Shown: piece after piece, positions 1 through 5,953 of the stretch
Layout: each line of letters starts with the position of its first letter
Position numbering within the stretch: position 1 is the first letter of the stretch
Origin: DASXTB01 sp036505615
Lineage (GTDB): Bacteria; Acidobacteriota; UBA6911; JACQSX01
Direction: 5' to 3'
DNA length: 11,994 nt
NCBI GenBank assembly: GCA_036505615.1
Contig: DASXTB010000040.1
Location: forward strand, 1-11,994
Notes under the pieces: generated by a model
The model's database searches: none
What the model saw: the letters and a program-made list of their open reading frames with translations, nothing else
What the model was told of the DNA's origin: nothing
Position numbers and translations under genes: made by a program

Positions 1-71
1 AGGGTGCAACAAAATTTCCCGATGATTGAGCCGAACCGATCTTCCCAAAAAATATTTTCCCGATTCCTATC

Positions 72-173
72 GCACCCTTTCAGGGTGCATACCCTTCGTG
101 GGTATCGCAGACCGGGGGCGCCGCGCAAAAGCGCGCTCTGCCCCCGGCTATACTCTCTGACGCCTACGGCGTC
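72..173. repeat. Chain of four hairpins
   Basis: Four inverted repeats follow one another almost without gaps. They are GCACCCT/AGGGTGC at 72-78/82-88, ATACCC/GGGTAT at 89-94/100-105 with a UUCG-like loop, CCGGGGGC/GCCCCCGG at 112-119/140-147 enclosing GCGC-AAAA-GCGC at 123-134, and GACGCC/GGCGTC at 159-164/168-173. All arms are exact as read. The octamer AGGGTGCA also occurs at the very start of the window, so the structured unit may begin further left. No gene with family signals covers it. It lies beyond the 3' end of the minus-strand SCO-like gene. It is probably a dispersed palindromic repeat; a structured RNA is possible but there is no direct support for one. Confidence 0.6.
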
Positions 174-188
174 CAAACCCTACGCTCG

Positions 189-216
189 CCGCGTCCCCGT
201 GTCCCCGCGTCCCTGG
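189..216. repeat. 8-bp-unit tandem repeat (GCGTCCCC-like)
   Basis: About three and a half imperfect copies of an octamer are present (gcgtcccc, gtgtcccc, gcgtccct). Read on the minus strand this is a GGGGACGC/GGGGACAC track. It lies about 60 bp past the stop of the SCO-like gene. It belongs with the other short-unit tracks in this window, each located at or between gene ends. No function is apparent. Confidence 0.5.
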
Positions 217-277
217 CGTTTTTGTTGCGGATTCGCCGCGCTGAGTCTCAGCGGTGAACATTCGCCAATAATCCCGA

Positions 278-943
278 CTAGCCTTTCGGCTCCATCCAGG
301 AAATATATTTCACGATCGTCTCCGGATTGGACTGCGCCGCGCAGGCCGACCAGCGATCCAGCCTCTCGTTGCCGTAGCGGATCAAGCCGACATGCGACGA
401 TTTCTGCCTGTCCAGTTCCGGATCGGGCTCCACAAAACCGAGCCGCTGCCGCAACAACTCCATGTCTGCCGGCTTGCCGGTCAAAAAGAGCCAGCCCGGT
501 CCGACGCCATGGCCTTCGGCGTACTTGCGCAGGACCTTCGGAGTGTCCGCCAGCGGATCGAGCGTAAGCGAGTACATGAAAATGTCGCGTCCCACGCGAT
601 CGCCCAGCAGCCGCTGCACCTTTACCAGGTTCATCGTGTACAGCGGGCAGCGTTCCTCGCATCGGGTATACATGTAGTTGAATACGACGGTCTTGCCCAT
701 CACCAGATCGCTGTAAAACCGTGCGCGCCCGCCCTCGTGAGAGGTCACGACGACGTCGGGGAAGTAGCCATCGCGGGGGCCCCGTTTTCCACAGTGGCAG
801 GGCAGCGGCGCAACGTCAGCCAGCCGCTGCGGTTCCGCTGGGGAGCGCGTTATCCCCTCTTGGGCCGCGCGCGCGCCGGCAAGCGCGCCCGTAAGGGCAG
901 CCATCCCGCCCGTCAAATTTCGAAACACCGTTCGTCTGTTCAT
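278..943 (-). CDS. SCO1/SenC-type copper chaperone (thioredoxin fold)
   Basis: The predicted protein has 221 residues, a normal length for the SCO1/SenC/PrrC family, which binds copper outside the cytoplasmic membrane and delivers it to cuproenzymes, classically the CuA site of cytochrome oxidase. The family's metal-binding CxxxC is at C95-C99 in TRCEERCP, and the distal conserved histidine is H184 in SSHVGLIRYG. An extra PCHC (C49, C51) precedes the domain and could be a second thiol or metal site. The N-terminus MNRRTVFRNLTGG followed by a small-residue stretch ending ARA resembles a Tat or Sec signal. The start at 943 is chosen because GAGG lies 8 nt upstream and the signal peptide begins there; the in-frame extension to 1033 merely translates a simple repeat. 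It sits 97 bp behind a multicopper oxidase on the same strand, so the likely client is that oxidase (inference). No oxidase subunit genes are in the window. Confidence 0.88.
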   Translation of the reverse strand: MNRRTVFRNLTGGMAALTGALAGARAAQEGITRSPAEPQRLADVAPLPCHCGKRGPRDGYFPDVVVTSHEGGRARFYSDLVMGKTVVFNYMYTRCEERCPLYTMNLVKVQRLLGDRVGRDIFMYSLTLDPLADTPKVLRKYAEGHGVGPGWLFLTGKPADMELLRQRLGFVEPDPELDRQKSSHVGLIRYGNERLDRWSACAAQSNPETIVKYISWMEPKG

Positions 944-967
944 CTGATGATCCTCGCTCGATTTATC

Positions 968-1026
968 CTTTGTGTCCTTTGTGGTTAAAAAACGCTTTAA
1001 CCACTGCGGGCACGGGGGACACAAAG
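968..1026. repeat. Inverted repeat/hairpin between oxidase and SCO genes
   Basis: GTGGTTAAA (981-989) and TTTAACCAC (996-1004) form a perfect 9-bp stem with a 6-nt loop. The flanking TTTGTGTCC (969-977) is mirrored by GGACACAAA (1017-1025), so the whole spacer is a broken inverted repeat. The wording (CCACAAAGGACACAAAG) is that of a short dispersed repeat. In the mRNA from the minus strand it would fold between the two coding regions and could act in mRNA processing or partial termination. That role is inference. Confidence 0.5.
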
Positions 1027-1040
1027 CACACAACTGCCGA

Positions 1041-2666
1041 TTACGGTCTGCGTCTTCCCCTGTTTGCCGGCACCACGTCGTAGCGAATCATCATGGTGTG
1101 ATCCTCGTGAACGACGTTGTGGCAGTGCATCACATATCTCCCGAAGAATCCGCGGAACCGCATGAAGATCGTGATTTCATCATTGGGACCCAGAAAAACT
1201 GTGTCCTTGCGGGCCAGATCGACCGAGCCCTGTCTCGGCTTGACGCCGTTGATGGAGAGGACCTGGTATTCCTCGAAGTGAATGTGGATCGGGTGCGACC
1301 ACTGGGTGCCCTCGTTGCGAAACGTCCAGATCTCGGCGCTGCCTTCGGCAACTTCGGCATCGGAGCGGGCGTTGTCGAACAGATTTCCATTCACCAGCCA
1401 ATTGCCGTTCAGATAGTCGAACTTCCAGATGCGCTCATTCTTCACGTCGGCCATGTTGATGGGAGGCAATTCGCGCAGCTTGCCCGGTATTTGACTGGGA
1501 TCAGTGGTATCGTTGCTTATCACATCGAAGCGCACCATCTGATCGGGTGGGTTCAGAGTTTTGCCCGTTGGACCGGCCCCGTTTGTCTGTTCCATCAGGT
1601 TCACCAGGTAGATCTGGTCTCCCAGCTTTGCATTTGAGAAATCGACGATCACATCGGCACGCTCGGCGACACTCAGCGTCACGGTCTTCACCGCGATCGG
1701 CTCGGGCAGCATGTTTCCGTCATTGGTGAGTTGCACGAATAGCTGCCCGTTGCTCAGTGCCAGTTGATAGAAGCGCGACGGGCCGCCGTTCAGAATGCGG
1801 AACCGGTACTTGCGCCGGGCCACTTGAAAATAAGGCTGAATGGCGTTGTTGATTGTGTACTTATCCCCCAACACACCGAGCGTGTTGAAGACGTTGTAGA
1901 GCTGAATGCCGTTGTTGTCGAAGGCGCGATCGTGGAGCACCATCGGGACATCGTACGGGCCGCTGGGAAGGCGGAACGCGGCCGGATTGGGGTCGTTCTC
2001 GTCTCCCGAATCCAGCGTGTCAAACAACAGGTAAAAGGCCGACAGTCCCTTGGCCACGTTCTGAGCGGTGAAGTCGTTGCAGTGATCGTGATACCAGAGC
2101 GTATTCATGATCTCCCGCGGATCTCCGCCGGCTGGAGCGTTGGCATAGTGATGATCGCGGTACGTGCCGGCATCGACAATGTCCAGCGGGTAGCCGTCGC
2201 TTTCGCTGGCAGTGTTGCCGTTGTGAAGATGCGTTGCCAGCTTGGGGAGACCCACCCCCACGTGGTCAGGAGGAAGCAGGTTTCGGATGCGCATCAGCAC
2301 CGGCTCTCCATACCGGGCGTGTATGGTCGGGCCTGGAATCATACCGTTGTAGCCCCATACCGAATTCAGCGGGAGGTCGGGATGGAACTTATGCATCACT
2401 TCTCTGACCGGCATGTCATAGAAAAACTTCGCAGGAAATTCTCCGTAGCGCTGGTGATTTCCCGGAACGGGCACGGGGCTGAGCCGATCCACCGGCTGCG
2501 CGATCGGCATGATTGGCAGCGGCTGGGCAAATGGTTTCAGGTCCGGACTCTTTGGTGTTGGAAACGATTCCGGATTGCACAGTTGTGCCTGCGCCCGTGG
2601 TGATGTTGCCAGCGCAGCCCCCCCGGTATACAAACCCATTTTCAGCAGATCTCGTCGACTAAACAT
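1041..2666 (-). CDS. Tat-exported three-domain multicopper oxidase (CotA/laccase-like)
   Basis: The 541-residue protein matches the three-cupredoxin-domain laccases, which oxidise a substrate at a type 1 copper and reduce O2 to water at a trinuclear centre. All four copper-binding segments are visible: HLHN at 146-149, WYHDH with H193 and H195, HPIHIH with H458, H461 and H463, and HCHNVVHEDHTMM with H514, C515, H516, H520 and axial M525. The Cys-to-Met spacing of ten and the HED segment are as in Bacillus CotA and related enzymes. The first motif reads HLHNG where many laccases have HxHG. The N-terminus MFSRRDLLKMG...AQA is a textbook Tat leader, fitting export of a folded cuproprotein. The start at 2666 is set by that leader and an AGGAGAAGGG ribosome site; the upstream in-frame extension has no such features. 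The substrate (phenol, metal ion or other) cannot be told. The SCO-like gene follows on the same strand. Confidence 0.92.
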   Translation of the reverse strand: MFSRRDLLKMGLYTGGAALATSPRAQAQLCNPESFPTPKSPDLKPFAQPLPIMPIAQPVDRLSPVPVPGNHQRYGEFPAKFFYDMPVREVMHKFHPDLPLNSVWGYNGMIPGPTIHARYGEPVLMRIRNLLPPDHVGVGLPKLATHLHNGNTASESDGYPLDIVDAGTYRDHHYANAPAGGDPREIMNTLWYHDHCNDFTAQNVAKGLSAFYLLFDTLDSGDENDPNPAAFRLPSGPYDVPMVLHDRAFDNNGIQLYNVFNTLGVLGDKYTINNAIQPYFQVARRKYRFRILNGGPSRFYQLALSNGQLFVQLTNDGNMLPEPIAVKTVTLSVAERADVIVDFSNAKLGDQIYLVNLMEQTNGAGPTGKTLNPPDQMVRFDVISNDTTDPSQIPGKLRELPPINMADVKNERIWKFDYLNGNWLVNGNLFDNARSDAEVAEGSAEIWTFRNEGTQWSHPIHIHFEEYQVLSINGVKPRQGSVDLARKDTVFLGPNDEITIFMRFRGFFGRYVMHCHNVVHEDHTMMIRYDVVPANRGRRRP

Positions 2667-2734
2667 GCCTATCCCTTCTCCTTTTGTGGCCCTGATTGCT
2701 TCCTGTGTTGCTGGTTCCGTTACTAAGTAGACTG

Positions 2735-2775
2735 AGTATAAATCGAAAGCTTCATTCCCGTGCAAGATTTCTTGC
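2735..2775 (-). promoter_or_regulatory. Possible oxidase promoter with overlapping palindrome
   Basis: On the minus strand TTGCAC (2765-2760) and TATACT (2740-2735) are separated by 19 bp, about 70 bp before the oxidase start. The spacing is longer than ideal, so this is a weak match. The exact palindrome GCAAGA-TT-TCTTGC (2762-2775) overlaps the putative -35 box and could be an operator. It does not resemble the copper-sensor CueR/CsoR operators that I know. Confidence 0.3.
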
Positions 2776-2870
2776 CTACTCCTGTGGAAAAATCCGAGCC
2801 GCGCGCGTAAGCCTGGTTTATTCACAAACATTCAACACTGAGGCACGGAAGACGGGAAGATAGCACAATG

Positions 2871-3034
2871 CGTGCAGCCACGGAGCCGCGGCCGGAAGGG
2901 CGCGGCGCGCTAGAACAGCCGGCTTCGGCAATCCCACGCTGCTCAAGCTGGCTAGATATTTTCGGTTATGGAGTTGTGCGGACAATTTAGATTGCCGTGC
3001 CGCGCCCTTCGGGCCGCGGCTCTGTGGCTGCACG
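2871..3034. mobile_element. 164-bp element with 35-bp terminal inverted repeats (MITE-like)
   Basis: The segment 2872-2906 (starting GTGCAGCCACGGAGCC) recurs as its reverse complement at 2999-3033 (ending GGCTCTGTGGCTGCAC). I count two mismatches in 35 positions. The ~92-bp interior has no coding signal and shows no further symmetry. No target-site duplication is obvious at the edges. The size and structure fit a non-autonomous miniature element or an inverted pair of long repetitive palindromes. It fills much of the 468-bp divergent space between the oxidase and the VWFA-related gene; the rest of that space holds the possible oxidase promoter and nothing else I can name. Confidence 0.6.
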
Positions 3035-3134
3035 TAGTGGCGAGTGGCCAGCGGGGGATTCATCGGGATGATTAAAAGTTGACCAATTTGCGAACATCGT
3101 GTGCACCAAGGGAACCTAGTCTAAAATTTCAAAT

Positions 3135-4235
3135 ATGGAGGACGTCACGAGCTCTTCGGAAGACTGCACGGCAAACCAGTTTCTTGCCGGTTGCATCTTG
3201 CGCCGTAAGCGGCCGGCTCATACTAAGCGAATTCTGCAAAAATCTTCCTTTGGCTTAAAAATCGGCCTTACATCTTCTCTTCTGGTTTGCATGATGGCGC
3301 TGCTTTCCAGCCAGTCGGTCTTCCGGGTCGATGTTACGACCGTGTTGCTAGAAGCGGTAGTTGTGCGCTCCGACGGCAGCCCGGTTCGCGGCTTGACACG
3401 CGACAAGTTTCAAATCGTCGAAGACGGCCGAAAGATGCCTCTGCTTTATTTTGCCGAAGCCAACAATCTGCCGGTCAGCCTGGGAGTTCTGGTGGATGAA
3501 TCGGTTAACAACTCGCTGCTCGGTCAGATCAAGCAATTTCTGCTTCCTTTCATTCATCAATTGAAGCCGCAGGATGAGATTGCGCTGGGCGCGTACAGTG
3601 ACGACATGCGCCTCCTCTCGCCTCTGACGACGGACCGCCTGAAGCTGGTTCGGGCATTGGACGAAATTTATCCTGGCGCTCACTCCAAACCGTTCAGGGG
3701 AGGCGGGGTAACGACTCCGCCTCAAACGGGATTACCCCCGAGCAGTCAGCAGGACCGCAGACCGGCGACTCTGCCCGGAATATTTTACTCGCCCGGCGGA
3801 GGCAATACGGGGTACGCCATTGATGAGATGATCGCGCAACTTCGGAAATCGAGGTTCCAGCGCAAGGTGATTCTGGTCTTCTCTTCCAGCTTCACCAGTC
3901 TGGGTGAAGCCACCCGGGACCATCTGCAGATAGCCGACATATTCTTTTACTCCGTTGCGGCCGGAAACGATGCGGGAGCCAGGATTCTGTCTCTGGGTGG
4001 GGATTTGGAAGCCAAGGGTCGAATCCTAAACACCACGGCGGGGGTAAACTTTCCCTTCATAGAAGGTGATCCCGAATTTAGCTCTCGGGTTGCCGTCGCA
4101 ATTCAATACCAGTACAACCTGGGCTATGCCTTTACGGGAACTAAGGATCTGGCGAAACGGAAGATTGAAGTTCGCGTGCCGGGCACGGATTACAGGGCAA
4201 GGTTCAAGAGAAAGTTGATCGACAAGGCAAAGTAG
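3135..4235 (+). CDS. VWFA-related protein (Acidobacterial type)
   Basis: The 366-residue protein has the layout of the 'VWFA-related, Acidobacterial' family. A hydrophobic segment (about 41-60) is followed by the typical strand FRVDVTTVLLEAVVVRSDG, the signature GLTRDKFQIVEDGR (87-99), and a von Willebrand A-like fold from about residue 113 to 335. The MIDAS-like segment is DESVN (121-125), so the usual DxSxS is only partly kept and metal binding is uncertain. It ends with a short basic strand as in relatives. It is probably exported or membrane-anchored and involved in protein-protein contacts; the family's role is unknown. The stretch before the hydrophobic segment (residues 1-40) is unusually long and charged (ILRRKRPAHTKR). 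No ribosome site precedes 3135, but TAAAAT at 3122-3127 could give a leaderless mRNA. A start further in cannot be excluded, so the 5' end is the weak point. Confidence 0.8.
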   Translation: MEDVTSSSEDCTANQFLAGCILRRKRPAHTKRILQKSSFGLKIGLTSSLLVCMMALLSSQSVFRVDVTTVLLEAVVVRSDGSPVRGLTRDKFQIVEDGRKMPLLYFAEANNLPVSLGVLVDESVNNSLLGQIKQFLLPFIHQLKPQDEIALGAYSDDMRLLSPLTTDRLKLVRALDEIYPGAHSKPFRGGGVTTPPQTGLPPSSQQDRRPATLPGIFYSPGGGNTGYAIDEMIAQLRKSRFQRKVILVFSSSFTSLGEATRDHLQIADIFFYSVAAGNDAGARILSLGGDLEAKGRILNTTAGVNFPFIEGDPEFSSRVAVAIQYQYNLGYAFTGTKDLAKRKIEVRVPGTDYRARFKRKLIDKAK

Positions 4236-4251
4236 GCCGTGACCAAGAGCG

Positions 4252-4309
4252 CCATCGGTCATCGGTCATCTGGCATCGGTCATCAGTAATCGGTCATCGG
4301 TCATCGGTT
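4252..4309. repeat. GGTCATC (7-bp unit) tandem repeat
   Basis: About seven imperfect copies of the heptamer GGTCATC occur 17 bp after the stop of the VWFA-related gene, with some units altered (tggcatc, agtaatc). The track starts the 408-bp gap before the aldo/keto reductase. It has no coding sense and no terminator-like stem. Confidence 0.65.
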
Positions 4310-4363
4310 GCCAGAGGGCCCCGCGCCTGAAGTTTCGCGGCCTCACTGAACTGAGAAGCTGTA

Positions 4364-4554
4364 AGAAAATCCATCTGATCGTATGATCGTACGGGCGGCC
4401 CTATGCGGCCGCCCGCCGCACTAGCTGACCGTTTAGGCAAACAAATTGCACAGTTCCCGCGGATGCACTTTGGAAGGGAGCTGAGAGAAAGCCGCTAGAT
4501 TCTGCAGCGGGCGACCACACAGGGTCGCCCGTACGGATTTGAATCAATTTTTTC
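4364..4554. repeat. Double-hairpin interspersed element, copy 1
   Basis: Two 9-bp perfect stems point toward each other: CGGGCGGCC/GGCCGCCCG at 4392-4400/4407-4415 and CGGGCGACC/GGTCGCCCG at 4508-4516/4523-4531. The outer sequences (AATCNATCTGATC... and AATTGATTCAAATC read inward) are also related, so the whole is an imperfect inverted repeat of about 35-45 bp around a ~90-bp centre. A second copy lies at 8685-8861, with the same hairpins and shared centre text such as CAGTTCCCGCGGATGCACTT. Copy 1 carries an extra GTATGATC near its left edge and an 8-bp insert in the centre. This is the structure of a BIME/REP-pair or MITE. Its right end stops about 90 bp before the aldo/keto reductase start. 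Confidence 0.75.
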
Positions 4555-4643
4555 ACGTTCCAAGCCCAAGTTCGTCCCCATTAAAATATCTGAAGCGGCG
4601 CGCACAAGTGGTTGGTAAAATAGCGCATCATCGAGGTCAAACC

Positions 4644-5768
4644 ATGCAAAACCGGCGTGAATTTCTAATCGCTTCAGGAAAAGGTCTGTTGTGCGCGTCA
4701 GTGGCCGCGAAAGTGGAAATGGACGCGGCTGGCGATGCTTTTCAATGGCGCAACAGACAGAGCGGAATGGCCTATCGCCGACTGGGAAGAACGGGAATGA
4801 TGATTTCAGAAGTGGTCATGGGCGGCAACACCATAGCGCCCGATAACTACGATCACGTGCTGCTGGCTTTGGATCATGGCCTGAACTACCTTGACACAGC
4901 CCCCGCTTACGGCCAGGGAAAGAGTGAGGAAGGTTATTCGCACGTCATCCGCGCCCGGGGGCGGGACAAATTTTTTCTCACCAGCAAGATCAGCCCCTGG
5001 GATATCAACCGAAACAAACTTTTCCAGGAGATTTTTGCCAGCCTTCCGGCTTCCGAGCAAACGAAACTACGAAACAAGGCTCTCGACGAAATCGCGCGGC
5101 GAAAGGCTGACGATCCCGATTATTTTTGCAATTACTTCAACGGCCAAAGAAAGGAATTGGACGATGCGGCCCTTAGCAATGTGATGGAGAAGGAATACGG
5201 GCGAAGCATCGACCGCGAGAAGAACTACAACAAGATCATCGTGGATTCAGTCGACCGCAGCCTGTCGCGACTGGGCACCGATCACCTCGATTGCATGCTT
5301 TGTCCTCACGGAGCCAATACTCCATACGAACTGCTCAACTTCCCTGAGATCTTCGAAGCCTTCGAAACCCTCAAGAAAATGGGCAAGGTGCGCTATCTCG
5401 GCGTTTCGGCCCACACCGACCCAGGGGGGATCCTGGAAGCCGCCGTCGAAGCCAAGTTATATTCCATGGCGATGGTGGCATTCAACGTGGTCAATCAGAG
5501 CTATGTCGCTACGGCACTGAAGCGCGCCAAAGACAATGACCTGGGAGTGATTGCCATGAAAGTGGCGCGTCCCGTCTATCCGAGCCCCAATCGGCCGGCG
5601 GATCCGCGGCGCGCAAAACTGCTCGACGAAGCGGTCTCCGGTTCGTGGAAACCTCCACAGAAGGCGTACCTGTGGGCCCTTCGCAATCCCAATCTCACTG
5701 CGGTCATCTCAGAGATGGTGAACGCAGAGATGGTAAAAGACAACCTGCCGCTGGCCGGTAAATCTTAG
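4644..5768 (+). CDS. Aldo/keto reductase with Tat-like leader
   Basis: The 374-residue protein is an NAD(P)H-dependent aldo/keto reductase with a TIM-barrel fold. The catalytic tetrad is D84, Y89, K115 and H222, seen in NYLDTAPAYG, FFLTSK and DCMLCPHG. The entry strand MAYRRLGRTGMMISEVVMGG is typical of the YdjG/Tas-like branch. The leader MQNRREFLIASGKGLLCASVAA carries an RR-x-F-L Tat motif, so the enzyme may be exported, as several Tat-tagged reductases of soil bacteria are thought to be. A charged insert of roughly 60-70 residues (about 125-190) separates the lysine strand from the next helix, longer than in canonical members. The start at 4644 is favoured by the leader and GAGG 7 nt upstream; an in-frame TTG at 4539 lies in the repeat element and is rejected. 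The substrate is unknown. No C-terminal CxxCxxC cluster is present. Confidence 0.87.
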   Translation: MQNRREFLIASGKGLLCASVAAKVEMDAAGDAFQWRNRQSGMAYRRLGRTGMMISEVVMGGNTIAPDNYDHVLLALDHGLNYLDTAPAYGQGKSEEGYSHVIRARGRDKFFLTSKISPWDINRNKLFQEIFASLPASEQTKLRNKALDEIARRKADDPDYFCNYFNGQRKELDDAALSNVMEKEYGRSIDREKNYNKIIVDSVDRSLSRLGTDHLDCMLCPHGANTPYELLNFPEIFEAFETLKKMGKVRYLGVSAHTDPGGILEAAVEAKLYSMAMVAFNVVNQSYVATALKRAKDNDLGVIAMKVARPVYPSPNRPADPRRAKLLDEAVSGSWKPPQKAYLWALRNPNLTAVISEMVNAEMVKDNLPLAGKS

Positions 5769-5953
5769 CCGCGAATAAACGCGAATGAAGCTAGCCGCGG
5801 ATGGACGCGAATGAAGACAAATGAAGGGTAGCCGCGAATGGACGCAAATGAACGGTAGCCGCGAATGAACGCAAATGAACGCGAATGACGAAAGCTGCGA
5901 ATGGACGCGAATGACGAAAGCTGCGAATGGACGCGAACGAACGGGAGGCGTGG
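5769..5953. repeat. Degenerate GCGAATGRACGC repeat
   Basis: About sixteen imperfect units of gcgaatg(g/a)ac fill the whole spacer between the aldo/keto reductase and the propeller gene. Some are joined in a larger period, such as gacgaaagctgcgaatgg, which occurs twice near 5888 and 5913. The track starts right at the upstream stop codon and continues into the first codons of the downstream gene (GATGCGAAT at 5957-5965). Such tracks are widespread as intergenic filler in some soil bacteria (recollection, not tested here). Confidence 0.75.

Noticed and set aside
239..253. CGCTGAG/CTCAGCG palindrome as a terminator for the SCO-like gene
   Set aside because: The stem is real, but on the minus strand no T-run follows it, so intrinsic termination is not supported.
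4..567. Long plus-strand open frame over the left edge
   Set aside because: It runs through the hairpin chain and then antisense to the SCO-like gene, with low-complexity Ser/Arg/Pro composition.
944..1033. In-frame N-terminal extension of the SCO-like protein
   Set aside because: It only translates the dispersed repeat (residues TTKDTKD), lacks a ribosome site, and would hide the signal peptide.
972..2603. Plus-strand open frames opposite the multicopper oxidase (972-1637, 1764-2603)
   Set aside because: They are antisense to a gene with complete copper motifs and show no domain signature of their own.
2667..2831. In-frame N-terminal extension of the multicopper oxidase
   Set aside because: The Tat leader and ribosome site place the start at 2666; the extension has no family features and runs through the candidate promoter.
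4236..4643. CRISPR array suspected from regular short repeats after the VWFA-related gene
   Set aside because: Units are 7 bp, contiguous and degenerate, without spacers; the rest is a double-hairpin element, and no cas gene is present.
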